From contig NZ_CP080417.1 in NCBI RefSeq assembly GCF_019457535.1, positions 2,790,001 to 2,854,000 of the forward strand: DNA of 64,000 nt. Direction: 5' to 3'. The notes below the pieces were generated by a model. The model worked only from the letters and a program-made list of their open reading frames with translations. It was not told where the DNA came from and ran no database searches. This document shows, in pieces, positions 24,819 to 34,909 of the stretch. The position numbers were made by a program, and so were the translations under genes. The stretch's first letter is position 1; every line of letters begins with the position of its first letter. Source of the DNA: Shewanella halotolerans (lineage in GTDB: Bacteria > Pseudomonadota > Gammaproteobacteria > Enterobacterales > Shewanellaceae).

Positions 24819-24838
24819 ACTTTACGTTAACGTAAAGT
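24819..24838. promoter_or_regulatory. 20-bp perfect palindrome, candidate LiuR operator of leucine dehydrogenase
   Basis: ACTTTACGTTAACGTAAAGT is a perfect 20-bp inverted repeat about 155 nt before the leucine dehydrogenase start. It resembles the TTTACGT-centred motif described for LiuR, the MerR-type regulator of branched-chain amino acid catabolism in Shewanella. The link is from memory of that regulon and not proven by the sequence. Confidence 0.7.
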
Positions 24839-24993
24839 GGAAAGCAAAATTGCCACACCGATCACAATTAATCCCAATCTTTGCTTTGTTGAGAGTATCG
24901 CTAAATGCTATCGTTCTGCAATAAATATAACAAGCCGTCGAAGGCGCCTCTTTGGCATTCGGCGTTTTAATTCCCAAGCGGAGAACTCATAAA

Positions 24994-26025
24994 GTGGCAG
25001 TATTTAATCATATCTCATTTGATGACCACGAACAGGTCGTATTTTGTCATGATAAAGAAAGTGGCTTACGTGCAATCATAGCCATTCACAACACCAACCT
25101 GGGCCCAGCGGTCGGCGGTTGCAGAATGTGGAACTATGAGTCTGATGACGAAGCCCTGACCGACGTATTACGTCTGTCTCGTGGCATGACCTACAAGAAC
25201 GCCCTCGCCGGTCTGGCCATGGGTGGCGGTAAGTCGGTGATCATCGCCGATCCTAAAGTGGAAAACCGCGAAGCCCTGTTCCGCGCCTTCGGTCGTTGTA
25301 TTCATACTCTGGGTGGTAAGTACTACTCTGCGGAAGATGTGGGCGTGTCTACCAGCGACATCATGATTGCTCACCAAGAAACCCCATACATGGCGGGTCT
25401 TGAAGGTCAGAGCGGTGACCCATCACCATTTACTGCGCTTGGCACCTACTTGGGTATCAAGGCTGCCGTTAAGCATCAGCGTGGCCTAGACAGCCTCAAG
25501 GGCCTTAAGATTGCCGTTCAGGGCGTTGGCCACGTAGGTTACTACCTGTGTCGTCACCTGCACGAAGAAGGCGCCGAGCTGATCGTAACCGACATTCACC
25601 AGTCATCACTGGACAAGGTCGCTTCCGAGTTTGGTGCTACTGTGGTTGCGCCTCAAGATATCTACCATCAAGATGTCGATATCTATGCACCATGTGCCCT
25701 GGGTGCCACCATCAACGACACCACGATTCCACTGCTGAAGGCTAAGATTGTGGCAGGTTGTGCCAACAACCAGCTTGCCGAACTGCGCCATGGCGAGAAG
25801 CTTAAAGAACTGGGCATCCTATATGCTCCAGACTATGTGATCAACGCCGGCGGTATCATCAACGTATCGTTCGAGAAAGATTACGACGCGCAGAAGTCTA
25901 CCGCCAAGGTAGAAGAGATCTACAACACACTGCTGAAGATCTTCGAACAGTCTGACGCGCAAAACCGCACCACAGCGGATGTTGCCGACGAACTGGCACG
26001 CGCCATCATCAACGGCGAAAAATAA
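24994..26025 (+). CDS. ldh: leucine dehydrogenase
   Basis: NAD-dependent oxidative deamination of Leu/Val/Ile to 2-oxo acids. The glycine-rich catalytic motif is GLAMGGGKSVI, and the nucleotide-binding domain starts with LKIAVQGVGHVGYYL. The GTG at 24994 has GCGGAGA upstream; the open frame begins 14 codons earlier without a ribosome site. 343 residues. A LiuR-like palindrome upstream fits regulation by branched-chain amino acid breakdown. Confidence 0.93.
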   Translation: MAVFNHISFDDHEQVVFCHDKESGLRAIIAIHNTNLGPAVGGCRMWNYESDDEALTDVLRLSRGMTYKNALAGLAMGGGKSVIIADPKVENREALFRAFGRCIHTLGGKYYSAEDVGVSTSDIMIAHQETPYMAGLEGQSGDPSPFTALGTYLGIKAAVKHQRGLDSLKGLKIAVQGVGHVGYYLCRHLHEEGAELIVTDIHQSSLDKVASEFGATVVAPQDIYHQDVDIYAPCALGATINDTTIPLLKAKIVAGCANNQLAELRHGEKLKELGILYAPDYVINAGGIINVSFEKDYDAQKSTAKVEEIYNTLLKIFEQSDAQNRTTADVADELARAIINGEK

Positions 26026-26060
26026 TTTCTGGCACTAATTTCTGGTGCTAGCTGGATTGA

Positions 26061-26089
26061 AAAACCACCGACTGGTTCGGTGGTTTTTT
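26061..26089 (+). terminator. terminator after leucine dehydrogenase gene
   Basis: Stem AAAACCACCGA/TCGGTGGTTTT with T6 tail. Confidence 0.85.
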
Positions 26090-26287
26090 ATTGCCTGCAA
26101 CCCGAGTTTTTCACCAGGTCATAGCCTACTCAACCTATAGAAAACAGCACAAAAATTTTCTGATTCAATTTTTCTTTTAGCGCCAAAGAGATAATTTTCA
26201 GACACAGATTTTTCACAAAGGCGTACTGGAAAATGTCATATTCCTCTGCTTGACTTAGAGGCTCATCATCTTCGCTAGGATTGCATT

Positions 26288-26632
26288 ATGATAAGTTTCA
26301 AGTACCACTTTAATCAGGATTTGGTGGAGTTACAGGCCAGTAACTGGATAGGTCTGGAGCAGGTATTTGTTAACGGCAAGCGGGTGTCGCGTAAGCTTAA
26401 TTTCGGCCCCAAGAGCGAACATGAGGTGAAACTGAACAGTGGTGCTCCCTGTAAGTTTCAACTGTTAATCGATCCCAGCAGCGAGCAGATGATCTGCCGC
26501 ATCTACAAGCAAAATCGCCTGATCACCAGCATCAAACAGGGAAAGGAAAACCTGATGCAGAGCCGCCTGCTGCTACAATCTGTCATCATAGTGATGGCCG
26601 TCTCTAGCCTGGGCATGTTATTAGTGGTGTAA
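26288..26632 (+). CDS. hypothetical protein with C-terminal membrane anchor
   Basis: 114 residues that I cannot assign. Residues 1-75 look like a small beta-rich domain (WIGLEQVFVNGKRVSRKLNFG), similar in layout to FHA-less DUF domains with a basic loop. One hydrophobic helix at about 94-114 (LLLQSVIIVMAVSSLGMLLVV) ends the protein, so it is probably tail-anchored with its main domain in the cytoplasm. Free-standing gene. Confidence 0.75.
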   Translation: MISFKYHFNQDLVELQASNWIGLEQVFVNGKRVSRKLNFGPKSEHEVKLNSGAPCKFQLLIDPSSEQMICRIYKQNRLITSIKQGKENLMQSRLLLQSVIIVMAVSSLGMLLVV

Positions 26633-26768
26633 CCCAAAGTTACGACATCCCGAGCTTAACCGCTTATTCAAATAAAAGAACAGACCTAAACAGACAGACA
26701 CGAGCGCACAGACAAACATTCAAGCTTCTGTCACCTCAAGCGCTCAATACACCAAGATAAAGCTCAGC

Positions 26769-27266
26769 TTATTGACAAAGCGTCAGGCTTTCCCCCAGCA
26801 CACAGACGGCTTGAGTGCTCTGATAGTTACCGCTGCCCGCCGTCACCGTGGTAACCACTAGCTTCTGTTGCTTCTGAGAATTATCCACCAGCTCTGCCTT
26901 TAAGATGGTGCCGTCTCGCACGAATGCCAGACTAGCGGCAAAATCCCCTACATCCAGGTTACGATACAGACTCACCTGCACGCTGCCAATAGATCTTGGC
27001 TCCAGCGCCCCCTCGACGACCACCAGGCTGTAGCCGTTCGCCAGCGTAAAGGCTTTAGCGTAGCTGTCACTGCTCACACTCGATGCACCAACCGATTCTG
27101 GCTCGGAGGCAGCAGGTTGAGATGTGGAAGAGTGAGTTGAGGATTGAGTTGAGGATTGGTTTGAGGATTGAGTTGAAGACTTGGGCGATTTCTCGATATT
27201 GACCATACAGGCAGACAGGCTCATTACAAGCGCAGCAGTAAGCAGAGGTTTCAGCATTTTGATCAT
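26769..27266 (-). CDS. putative lipoprotein with Ser/Thr/Gln-rich linker
   Basis: 165 residues. Signal sequence with lipobox LSAC (Cys about residue 20) marks an outer- or inner-membrane lipoprotein. Next comes a low-complexity linker built of SSTQ/SSNQ units, coded by a 12-bp DNA repeat, then a compact domain (about 70-165) with two Cys near the C terminus (VCVLGESLTLCQ). Function unknown. It is followed upstream by a MarR-type gene on the same strand, 40 nt away, so the two may be co-transcribed. Confidence 0.8.
   Translation of the reverse strand: MIKMLKPLLTAALVMSLSACMVNIEKSPKSSTQSSNQSSTQSSTHSSTSQPAASEPESVGASSVSSDSYAKAFTLANGYSLVVVEGALEPRSIGSVQVSLYRNLDVGDFAASLAFVRDGTILKAELVDNSQKQQKLVVTTVTAGSGNYQSTQAVCVLGESLTLCQ
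27134..27181. repeat. 12-bp in-frame tandem repeat inside the lipoprotein gene
   Basis: Four units of 12 bp: two identical GAGTTGAGGATT copies, then GGTTTGAGGATT and a more diverged fourth. It encodes the four-residue SSTQ-type repeats of the linker. Its length may vary between strains without breaking the frame. Confidence 0.85.
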
Positions 27267-27305
27267 CCGTTGATTTAGGTGAGGTTTGATAATAGGTCAG
27301 ATTGC

Positions 27306-27722
27306 CTAGGATAGGCCATTGATCTTATTGAGTAGATAGATAAATTGTTGTGATTCAAATTCAGACAGATTACCGAGAAACTGCTCGTTGACCCGCTCAG
27401 CCTCGCAAATAAGATCTTGTTCCAACGCCTTGGCACTGTCGGTTAGGAAAATTTTGAAGGCGCGGCGATTGTCCGCCTCCTGATGACGGGTGATATAACC
27501 CTGTACCTGCAGCTGATCTAACAGGCGGGTCATTGTGTAGTTAGCCACGTCGCAGCGCTTAGACAGCTCTGTCTGAGTAACGCCTTCCTCCTGCCACAGG
27601 GCAAACAGGACGGGCCAGAGTTTAATGTCTAGCTCATAGCGCTTTAGCCTCTCATCCAAAGCCTTCTGAAGCTCGATATTAAGATGAGACACTAAGTATC
27701 CCAAGCTTTCATAATGTTTCAA
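27306..27722 (-). CDS. MarR-family transcriptional regulator
   Basis: 138 residues with a winged helix-turn-helix: helix-turn-helix around TQTELSKRCDVANYTMTRLLDQLQ and wing around RHQEADNRRAFKIFLT, where DNRR is the typical MarR wing. The start is a TTG at 27722 with GGAGGTG upstream. The ligand and target are unknown; the neighbouring lipoprotein gene on the same strand is one candidate. Confidence 0.88.
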   Translation of the reverse strand: MKHYESLGYLVSHLNIELQKALDERLKRYELDIKLWPVLFALWQEEGVTQTELSKRCDVANYTMTRLLDQLQVQGYITRHQEADNRRAFKIFLTDSAKALEQDLICEAERVNEQFLGNLSEFESQQFIYLLNKINGLS

Positions 27723-27845
27723 TCAGCACCTCCAGATACAGCGGTCATGCATTAATACTAACATCTGGTCCTAAAGAAACTAGGGCTCGGCTAACGCTAA
27801 TTCGTAACGAAAAACCAATTGTCTTATCTAAGAAAGGCTTAAGTC

Positions 27846-28295
27846 TTAGTTTGCGTCGCCGTCTTGATTTAGCAGGTATTGCTCGATAAAACGATAATAA
27901 CAGGCTCTTCCAAGTTTAGCCGATAATCCTCTGGCTAAGGAGACGGATATTGCCGCCTCATCCACTACAAAAGCATCATACCCGACCACCTGGAACTGGG
28001 TACCTATGGAGCTGGTCAGGGTAAATTGTCCGTCTTGCGTATCTTCATAATCATTGATAATAAAGGGAAACTCGGCAACCTCTACCCTCACCGTCTCCAC
28101 CGGCGTCATCAGTAAATATCCCTCAGATTTATGATGCAAAATGGTGGCAAATAGGCGGCAAAATTTATCGGGCAGAGGCTCGCCGCGATAAAACCAACGT
28201 CCTTGGTTATCGATATGAAACAGCGGCGCCTCATCGCATAGCGGCGCCCCTTGAGTGATTTGCCGCAGCTGAGCTGCGGGGTCGAGTTCAGGCAT
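27846..28295 (-). CDS. DUF1285 family protein
   Basis: 149 residues. APLFHIDNQGRWFYRGEPL followed by LMTPVETVRVEVAEFPFII is characteristic of DUF1285, a two-domain beta-rich family widespread in proteobacteria with no assigned function. It lies downstream of ydiJ on the same strand, separated by a degenerate tandem repeat. Confidence 0.85.
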   Translation of the reverse strand: MPELDPAAQLRQITQGAPLCDEAPLFHIDNQGRWFYRGEPLPDKFCRLFATILHHKSEGYLLMTPVETVRVEVAEFPFIINDYEDTQDGQFTLTSSIGTQFQVVGYDAFVVDEAAISVSLARGLSAKLGRACYYRFIEQYLLNQDGDAN

Positions 28296-28305
28296 AGTCT
28301 CTCGT

Positions 28306-28365
28306 TAGCTCATTGGCCATGCGCTGATTTACCATGAACAGATTAGCCATGCAATGACTAACCAT
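28306..28365. repeat. degenerate 15-bp tandem repeat overlapping the ydiJ stop codon
   Basis: Four contiguous 15-bp units, for example GCGCTGATTTACCAT, GAACAGATTAGCCAT and GCAATGACTAACCAT. The last unit contains the final codons and stop of ydiJ (minus strand); the others fill most of the gap to the DUF1285 gene. Confidence 0.85.
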
Positions 28366-31300
28366 TATCAATAAGACTCAGCAGCGCCTGCACCGGGTGT
28401 TTGGGTTTGAAGCCACCGAAACGTTTCACCTGGCTACGACAAGAATAACCAGAGATCAATATCTGCTCATGTGGCAGCGATTCTATGGCCTTCTCCCAGG
28501 ACATCTCATATAAGGCCTTGGAGCGCTTAAGGTTATCGCTCTCGTGACCATAGGTGCCCGCCATGCCGCAGCAGCCAAGGCTGACTGTGCTTAGCTCGGC
28601 ACCAAATGCGCTAAATATTGCCTGCCACTCTTTGGCCGTATTGGGCTTGGCCGTGGATTCGGTGCAGTGACTGAACCAGGTAAACTGCCTACCAGCATTA
28701 GCCGAATCTGCTGACACATTTAACTTAGCTGACTTAGCTGTCGGCGCCACGGCGTCGATCACCTTGAGCAACCATTCGTTGGCCAGCAGCACGTTAAAGT
28801 CGCCACGATTTTCAGCCAGGATCTCTTTATATTCATCGCGATAGCATAGCACCATGGCAGGATCTACCCCCACCATAGGCATGCCTAGGGCGTGCACCTG
28901 ATTCAAGAAATCGGCGCTGGACTGAGCCGTCTTGGCAAACTTATCCAAGAAGCCCTTGATATGAATCGGCTTACCGTTAGGCTTAAAGGGCAGTAGCACT
29001 GGCTTGAAGCCCAGCTTCTCAATCAGCTTAATAAAGTGGTAAACCGTCTCGGCCTCATAGAAACTATTGAACGGGTCTTGCACCACAAGCACATATTGAT
29101 CACGCTCGCTTTGTGGGATCTGCTGCAAGGCATTCAGGTCATAGCCACGGCAGGCGTGGTTCTCCAGGCGCTGCTTAAGCGTCGGCACTGACAGCGCTGG
29201 CGCATCCACATAGCCGATAGATTGTTTAATCACCCACTGACTCAGCTTGTTTTGTGAGGCAAAGTTGGTGATTTGAGGCACCTTGGCCATCAATGGCAGA
29301 CTCTCTTCAATTCCTGCCACCAGATAGTCTTTCACCGGACGCAGATAGCGCTGGTAATAGATATTGAAGAACTGCGCCCTGAACTTGGGCACATCCACCT
29401 TCACCGGGCACTGAGACGAACACGCCTTACAGGCGAGACAGCCCTTCAACGACTCCATCACCTCGTGGGAGTAGTCATATTCGCGCTCTTTCTTCAGGGT
29501 GTTCTGGGTGCGTTGCAGCCAACCCAGAGGCTTAGCCTTGGCTAAGGCCTCGACATCCACGCCTTCGGCTTCTAATAAGCGCAGCCATTCGCGCATCAGT
29601 CCCGCGCGCCCTTTCGGCGATTGTACCCTGTCCCCGGTCACCTTAAATGAGGGGCACATGGGCGAATAGACACTGTAGTTGAAACAGAGGCCATTGCCGT
29701 TACAGTTCATCACATCCGGGAAAGCTTCGCGGGTGTTGACCGGGATCTGGCGGTCAAAAGCGCCTCGTTTGGTGCTGTCGACGTTATAGAGTAGCGGTCC
29801 GCTGCCCTTAGGTGCCACCAGCTTGCCTGGATTGAGCTTGTTATTGGGGTCGAAATAGCCTTTGACCTCTTCGAGCAGACCAAACAGGGTTTCGCCGAAA
29901 ACAGATGGGCCATACTCGCCACGTACCCCCTTACCATGCTCGCCCCACATCAGGCCGCCATACTTGAGGGTCAGGGCCGCCACCTGATCCGATACCGTCT
30001 TGAGCAGTCGCTCATCCTGCGGGTCGCACATATCCAGCGCCGGACGTACATGCAGCACGCCGGCATCTACGTGACCGAACATGCCATATTGCAGCTCATG
30101 GCTGTCCAGCAGCGCCCTAAACTCCATGATAAAGTCGGCCAGCTTCTCAGGCGGCACAGCGGTATCTTCGGCGAAGGCGATAGGCTTGCGGCTTCCCTTA
30201 GTAGCGCCAAGCAGCCCCACCGCCTTCTTACGCATAGCGTAGATGGTGTTGATGCTCGCCTTATCCGATGTGACCTGATATCCCAGCAGGCCAGCCTGCT
30301 TAGCGGCAAGCTGAGTATCGAGCATCGCCTCTAATTGTTTAACTTTGGCTTCCACCTCTTCTGGCTCACCGGCGAACTCCACCATGTTGAGGCCATCGAT
30401 GGAGGCGCCCGGCACATCTTCAATCAGAGATGACACCGAATGCCAGATGATATCCTGCTTGGCCAGATTAAGGACCTTAGAATCCACGGTTTCCACCACG
30501 GTCGCCTTAGCCTTGACCAGATCCGGCGCGTGACGCAGCGCCGACTGGAAAGAGTCATACTTAATATTGACCATCATGCGGGTCTTGGGCAGCGGCGTAA
30601 TATCCAGCTTGGCCTCGGTGATCACTGCCAGCGTGCCTTCGGAGCCGGTAAGAATGCGCGACAGGTTGAACTCATCGACAGCCTCGTTCCAGACATTTTT
30701 CAGATCATAACCTGTCAGGAAACGGTTGAGTTTGGGAAAGCGGCTCTCTACCTCGCCTCTGTGCTCCCGTGTCATGCGGGCGATATCACGCTGCAGCGCC
30801 TGCCCCAGGCTTGGGGACTTCAGCGCATCTAAGGCTTCGAGCGCTTTTAGATCCAGCGGCTTGGTCTCCAGCACACTACCGTCATAAAGCACGCTGGTCA
30901 GCTCGAGCACATGATCAGAGGTCTTGCCATAGACCAGCGAGCCGGCGCCCGAGGCGTCTGTGTTGATCATGCCGCCCATGGTTGCGCGGTTAGAGGTTGA
31001 GAGATCTGGGCTAAAGAAGAAACCATGGGGGCGCAGCGCGTCGTTGAGCGCATCTTTGACCACACCGGCCTGCACCCTCACCCAGCGCTCCTTCTCGTTG
31101 ATCTCAATCACCTGATTGAAATAACGCGACAGATCCAGAATGAGGCCATGGGTCAGCGACTGACCGTTGGTGCCTGTGCCGCCCCCGCGCGCACTAAAGA
31201 CTACCGGTTTAAACTCTGGCTTAGTCGCCAGGGTCATGATCAGCTTAACATCGGCCTGAGTCTTGGGATACAAGACGGCCTGAGGCAGAAACTGGTAGAC

Positions 31301-31438
31301 AGAGTTATCCGTTGCCTGGGCGAGACGCGCGCTGTAACGCTTATCGATATCGCCACAATAATTGCTCTGGGCAAGGGCGTCGAGAAACGCCAAATAGACA
31401 GGCTCTAGGGTCTGTTGATGGGATAACTTAGGGAGCAT
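28358..31438 (-). CDS. ydiJ: FAD/4Fe-4S oxidoreductase YdiJ (D-2-hydroxyglutarate dehydrogenase type)
   Basis: 1026 residues. N-terminal FAD-binding PCMH domain (GGGTGTNGQSL near residue 85), FAD-oxidase C-terminal domain, then an iron-sulfur region with CLACKACSSQCPVKVDVP and a CCG-type domain near the end (SLGCCGMAGTYGHE). E. coli YdiJ (1018 aa), also next to ppsA, has been assigned as D-2-hydroxyglutarate dehydrogenase. D-lactate dehydrogenase Dld-II is a related alternative. Electrons probably go to quinone or another carrier. Confidence 0.88.
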   Translation of the reverse strand: MLPKLSHQQTLEPVYLAFLDALAQSNYCGDIDKRYSARLAQATDNSVYQFLPQAVLYPKTQADVKLIMTLATKPEFKPVVFSARGGGTGTNGQSLTHGLILDLSRYFNQVIEINEKERWVRVQAGVVKDALNDALRPHGFFFSPDLSTSNRATMGGMINTDASGAGSLVYGKTSDHVLELTSVLYDGSVLETKPLDLKALEALDALKSPSLGQALQRDIARMTREHRGEVESRFPKLNRFLTGYDLKNVWNEAVDEFNLSRILTGSEGTLAVITEAKLDITPLPKTRMMVNIKYDSFQSALRHAPDLVKAKATVVETVDSKVLNLAKQDIIWHSVSSLIEDVPGASIDGLNMVEFAGEPEEVEAKVKQLEAMLDTQLAAKQAGLLGYQVTSDKASINTIYAMRKKAVGLLGATKGSRKPIAFAEDTAVPPEKLADFIMEFRALLDSHELQYGMFGHVDAGVLHVRPALDMCDPQDERLLKTVSDQVAALTLKYGGLMWGEHGKGVRGEYGPSVFGETLFGLLEEVKGYFDPNNKLNPGKLVAPKGSGPLLYNVDSTKRGAFDRQIPVNTREAFPDVMNCNGNGLCFNYSVYSPMCPSFKVTGDRVQSPKGRAGLMREWLRLLEAEGVDVEALAKAKPLGWLQRTQNTLKKEREYDYSHEVMESLKGCLACKACSSQCPVKVDVPKFRAQFFNIYYQRYLRPVKDYLVAGIEESLPLMAKVPQITNFASQNKLSQWVIKQSIGYVDAPALSVPTLKQRLENHACRGYDLNALQQIPQSERDQYVLVVQDPFNSFYEAETVYHFIKLIEKLGFKPVLLPFKPNGKPIHIKGFLDKFAKTAQSSADFLNQVHALGMPMVGVDPAMVLCYRDEYKEILAENRGDFNVLLANEWLLKVIDAVAPTAKSAKLNVSADSANAGRQFTWFSHCTESTAKPNTAKEWQAIFSAFGAELSTVSLGCCGMAGTYGHESDNLKRSKALYEMSWEKAIESLPHEQILISGYSCRSQVKRFGGFKPKHPVQALLSLIDNG

Positions 31439-31489
31439 GATGACTTCTTTTCAATTGGTGTTTATTAAAATAATGTTGCCATTATAAAC

Positions 31490-31515
31490 AAAAAAAAGCC
31501 GCTAAAAAGCGGCTT
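31490..31515 (-). terminator. terminator downstream of ppsA
   Basis: On the minus strand, stem GCCGC/GCGGC with A/T-rich loop ends in a run of eight T. It separates ppsA from ydiJ. Confidence 0.8.
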
Positions 31516-31547
31516 TCGTCAATTAGCTTATTCTATCTAAAGAATAA

Positions 31548-33917
31548 TTAAGCGTGAGCTTCACCCAGGTATAACCAGGTATCGATCACTGTATCTGGGT
31601 TAAGCGATACGGTGTCGATGCCTTGCTCTACCAACCAAGCCGCAAAGTCGGCGTGGTCAGAAGGACCTTGACCACAGATACCCACGTAAGCGCCTTTCGC
31701 CTTAGCGGCCTTGATAGCCATTGCCAGCAGGGCTTTAACGGCTTCGTTACGCTCGTCGAACAGGTGGCTGATGATGCCTGAGTCACGGTCCAGACCTAGG
31801 GTTAGCTGGGTCAAGTCGTTCGAACCGATTGAGAAACCGTCGAAGATCTCGAGGAACTGGTCGGCTAGCAGGGCGTTAGACGGCAGCTCACACATCATGA
31901 TGACGCGTAGACCATCTTTACCACGCTCCAGGCCTTGCTCTTTCAGCAGTTCGATAACCTGACGGCCTTCTTCCAGCGTACGTACGAATGGGATCATGAT
32001 CTCTACATTCGTCAGACCCATCTCGTTACGTACACGCTTGATAGCTTCACACTCTAGGGCGAAACAGTCGCGGAACGACTCAGAGATGTAACGGCTTGCA
32101 CCGCGGAAGCCCAGCATTGGGTTCTCTTCTTCCGGCTCGTAACGGTCACCACCAACCAGGTTAGCGTACTCGTTAGACTTGAAGTCTGACATACGTACGA
32201 TAACTTTCTTCGGATGGAAGGCCGATGCGATAGTCGCGATACCTTCAACCAGACGTGCCACGTAGTATTCTACTGGTGACTCGTAGCCGGCGATCATCTC
32301 GTGGATCTCTTGCTGCAGCTCGGCGCTTTGGTCGTTGAATTCAAGCAGCGCCTTAGGGTGAATACCGATCATACGGTTGATGATGAACTCGAGACGGGCC
32401 AGACCCACACCTTCGTTAGGCAGACGAGCGAAGTCGAACGCTCTGTCTGGGTTACCCACGTTCATCATGATCTTCATCGGTAGTTCAGGCATAGAATCGA
32501 CGCGAGAAGACATAACGTCAAACTCTTGGATACCTTCGTAGATGTAACCTGTGTCACCTTCGGCACAAGAAACAGTCACCTGCTGACCATGCTTGATCTT
32601 GTCTGTGATGTCGCCACAACCTACTACCGCTGGTACGCCAAGTTCACGGGCAATAATCGCCGCGTGACAAGTACGGCCACCACGGTTAGTAACGATAGCG
32701 CTGGCGCGCTTCATGATTGGCTCCCAATCTGGGTCAGTCATGTCGGTAACCAGTACGTCACCTTCTTGGATCTGGTCCATATCTTCGATAGAAGCCAGAA
32801 CCTTAGCGGTACCGTTACCAATCTTGTGACCGATGGCACGACCTTCGCCAATCACTTCGCTCTTAGTCTTGAGGTGGAAACGTTCGATCAGCTGTACATC
32901 TTCACGTGAACGTACGGTTTCTGGACGCGCCTGTACGATATACAGTTTGCCGTCGTTACCATCTTTAGCCCACTCGATGTCCATTGGACGACCGTAGTGC
33001 TTCTCGATGATCATGGCTTGCTTAGCCAGCTCCATCACCTCTTCATCGCTGATAGAGAACTGACGACGCATGTCGGCAGGTACATCTTCAATCTTCACCT
33101 GCTTACCGTGGCTCAGGTCGTCAGAGTAAACCATCTGAATCAACTTGCTACCGATATTGCGGCGAACAACGGCCTTGTGACCTGCGGTTAGGCTTGGCTT
33201 GTGAACATAGAACTCATCTGGGTTCACCGCGCCTTGTACTACCATCTCACCCAGGCCGAATGAAGAGGTCACGAAGACTACGTCGTTGTTACCTGACTCG
33301 GTATCCATGGTGAACATCACACCTGAAGCGGCGGTGTCTGAACGAACCATACGCTGTACGCCAGCTGAAAGCGCAACGCCTTTGTGGTCATAACCTTGGT
33401 GTACACGGTATGAGATAGCTCGGTCGTTAAAGAGAGAGGCGAATACGTGCTTGATGGCAACCAGTACTGCGTCGAAGCCTTTAACGTTCAGGAAAGTTTC
33501 CTGTTGGCCGGCAAATGATGCATCTGGCATATCTTCGGCAGTCGCTGAAGAGCGTACCGCGAACGATGCATCGCTAGTTTCTGAGGCAAGCTTGTCGTAC
33601 GACTCACGTACAACCTGCTCAAATTCGCTATGGAATGGGGTATCGATAACCCACTGTCGGATCTGTGCACCTGCGGTGGCGAGTGCATTCACGTCGTCGA
33701 CGTCTAGAGCTTCTAGCGTCTCGTATATCTTCTGGTTAAGTCCGCTTTGTTCAAGAAATTCATTGAACGCAAAGGAAGTGGTCGCAAAGCCACCAGGCAC
33801 TTGAACACCTGCATTAGCTAGATTGCTGATCATCTCCCCAAGAGAGGCATTTTTACCGCCTACCTTGTTGACGTCACCCATGCCTAATTCTTGATACCAG
33901 AGTACATATTGCTGCAC
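31548..33917 (-). CDS. ppsA: phosphoenolpyruvate synthase
   Basis: Makes PEP from pyruvate and ATP, the entry step of gluconeogenesis from lactate, pyruvate or acetate. 789 residues: N-terminal ATP-grasp domain, central phosphohistidine domain with [21 protein letters not shown]-terminal PEP-binding barrel with the GxCGQGPSD motif. GTG start with GGAGATA upstream. Divergent ppsR encodes its kinase/phosphorylase, and a HexR-like box lies between them. Confidence 0.98.
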   Translation of the reverse strand: MQQYVLWYQELGMGDVNKVGGKNASLGEMISNLANAGVQVPGGFATTSFAFNEFLEQSGLNQKIYETLEALDVDDVNALATAGAQIRQWVIDTPFHSEFEQVVRESYDKLASETSDASFAVRSSATAEDMPDASFAGQQETFLNVKGFDAVLVAIKHVFASLFNDRAISYRVHQGYDHKGVALSAGVQRMVRSDTAASGVMFTMDTESGNNDVVFVTSSFGLGEMVVQGAVNPDEFYVHKPSLTAGHKAVVRRNIGSKLIQMVYSDDLSHGKQVKIEDVPADMRRQFSISDEEVMELAKQAMIIEKHYGRPMDIEWAKDGNDGKLYIVQARPETVRSREDVQLIERFHLKTKSEVIGEGRAIGHKIGNGTAKVLASIEDMDQIQEGDVLVTDMTDPDWEPIMKRASAIVTNRGGRTCHAAIIARELGVPAVVGCGDITDKIKHGQQVTVSCAEGDTGYIYEGIQEFDVMSSRVDSMPELPMKIMMNVGNPDRAFDFARLPNEGVGLARLEFIINRMIGIHPKALLEFNDQSAELQQEIHEMIAGYESPVEYYVARLVEGIATIASAFHPKKVIVRMSDFKSNEYANLVGGDRYEPEEENPMLGFRGASRYISESFRDCFALECEAIKRVRNEMGLTNVEIMIPFVRTLEEGRQVIELLKEQGLERGKDGLRVIMMCELPSNALLADQFLEIFDGFSIGSNDLTQLTLGLDRDSGIISHLFDERNEAVKALLAMAIKAAKAKGAYVGICGQGPSDHADFAAWLVEQGIDTVSLNPDTVIDTWLYLGEAHA

Positions 33918-34015
33918 AGTTCTATCTCCGCAAGTTTATTTCAGTGTGGCCCCTTCACACGAGGGCAGCGGCATTTTACACTCCACAGCAAGACGCGTAA
34001 ATCTATAATTTTATT

Positions 34016-34030
34016 TGTAATTTTATTACT
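34016..34030. promoter_or_regulatory. HexR-like operator between ppsA and ppsR
   Basis: TGTAATTTTATTACT differs at one position from a perfect TGTAAT-N3-ATTACA palindrome, the motif described for HexR in Shewanella, where ppsA is a known target. It ends 13 nt before the ppsR start and lies about 100 nt upstream of ppsA. Confidence 0.7.
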
Positions 34031-34043
34031 ACAAGAGGTCAAA

Positions 34044-34856
34044 ATGTCACGTAAAGTCTTTTATATCTCAGATGGGACGGCGATCACGGCCGAGGTTTTT
34101 GGCCATGCGGTACTGTCTCAATTTCCAGTTGAGTTTGAAGCACTTACTATTCCATTTGTCGAGACAACTCAGAAAGCCGAGGCGGTAAAAGCACAAATTA
34201 ATGATTGTTTTATTACAACAGGCGAACGACCTCTTGTGTTCCATTCTATCGTCAAAGCCGAGATCCGAGACATCATCTATAGCAGTGAGTGTATCGACTA
34301 TGACTTCTTGAACACCTTCGTTGCCCCGCTGGAAGATCAGTTAGGCGTCAAGGCGGTTCCAGTCACCCACAGAACTCACGGCAAGGCGAATCACAGTTAT
34401 GAGGCGCGAATCGACGCCATCAATTACGCCATGGAAAACGATGACGGCCAGACCCTGAAACATATCGATAAGGCCGACATAGTACTGCTGGGCGTCTCCC
34501 GTTGCGGCAAGACCCCCAGCAGCCTGTATCTGTCGATGCAGTTTGGCATCAAGGCGGCCAACTATCCCTTCATCGAAGATGACATGGACAACCTTAAGCT
34601 GCCCGAGGTGTTAAAGAAGAACAAACATAAGCTGTTTGGTCTGACTATCGATCCTGTGCGCCTGCATGAGATCCGTCAGAGCCGCATGGAGAACAGCCGT
34701 TACTCCTCGCTGAGACAGTGCCGTATCGAGGTAAAAGAGGTAGAGATGATGTATAAGCGCGAGCGCATTCCCTTCGTCAACACCACCAACCACTCGGTAG
34801 AAGAGATCGCCACCAAGATTCTGGATGTCACCGGCCTGGAACGTCATATGTTCTAA
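34044..34856 (+). CDS. ppsR: PEP synthase regulatory protein (bifunctional kinase/phosphorylase)
   Basis: DUF299 family. Phosphorylates PpsA on Thr using ADP and reverses this with phosphate. The P-loop-like [17 protein letters not shown] lies near residue 150. The start at 34044 follows AGAGGT and begins [17 protein letters not shown], as in orthologues; 270 residues. The open frame upstream (to 33891) overlaps ppsA and is not coding. Confidence 0.96.
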   Translation: MSRKVFYISDGTAITAEVFGHAVLSQFPVEFEALTIPFVETTQKAEAVKAQINDCFITTGERPLVFHSIVKAEIRDIIYSSECIDYDFLNTFVAPLEDQLGVKAVPVTHRTHGKANHSYEARIDAINYAMENDDGQTLKHIDKADIVLLGVSRCGKTPSSLYLSMQFGIKAANYPFIEDDMDNLKLPEVLKKNKHKLFGLTIDPVRLHEIRQSRMENSRYSSLRQCRIEVKEVEMMYKRERIPFVNTTNHSVEEIATKILDVTGLERHMF

Positions 34857-34909
34857 AACTGCGCTGACCTCTGCCTATATAGAGACAAGTTAAGCGCCCC
34901 AAATGGCAA

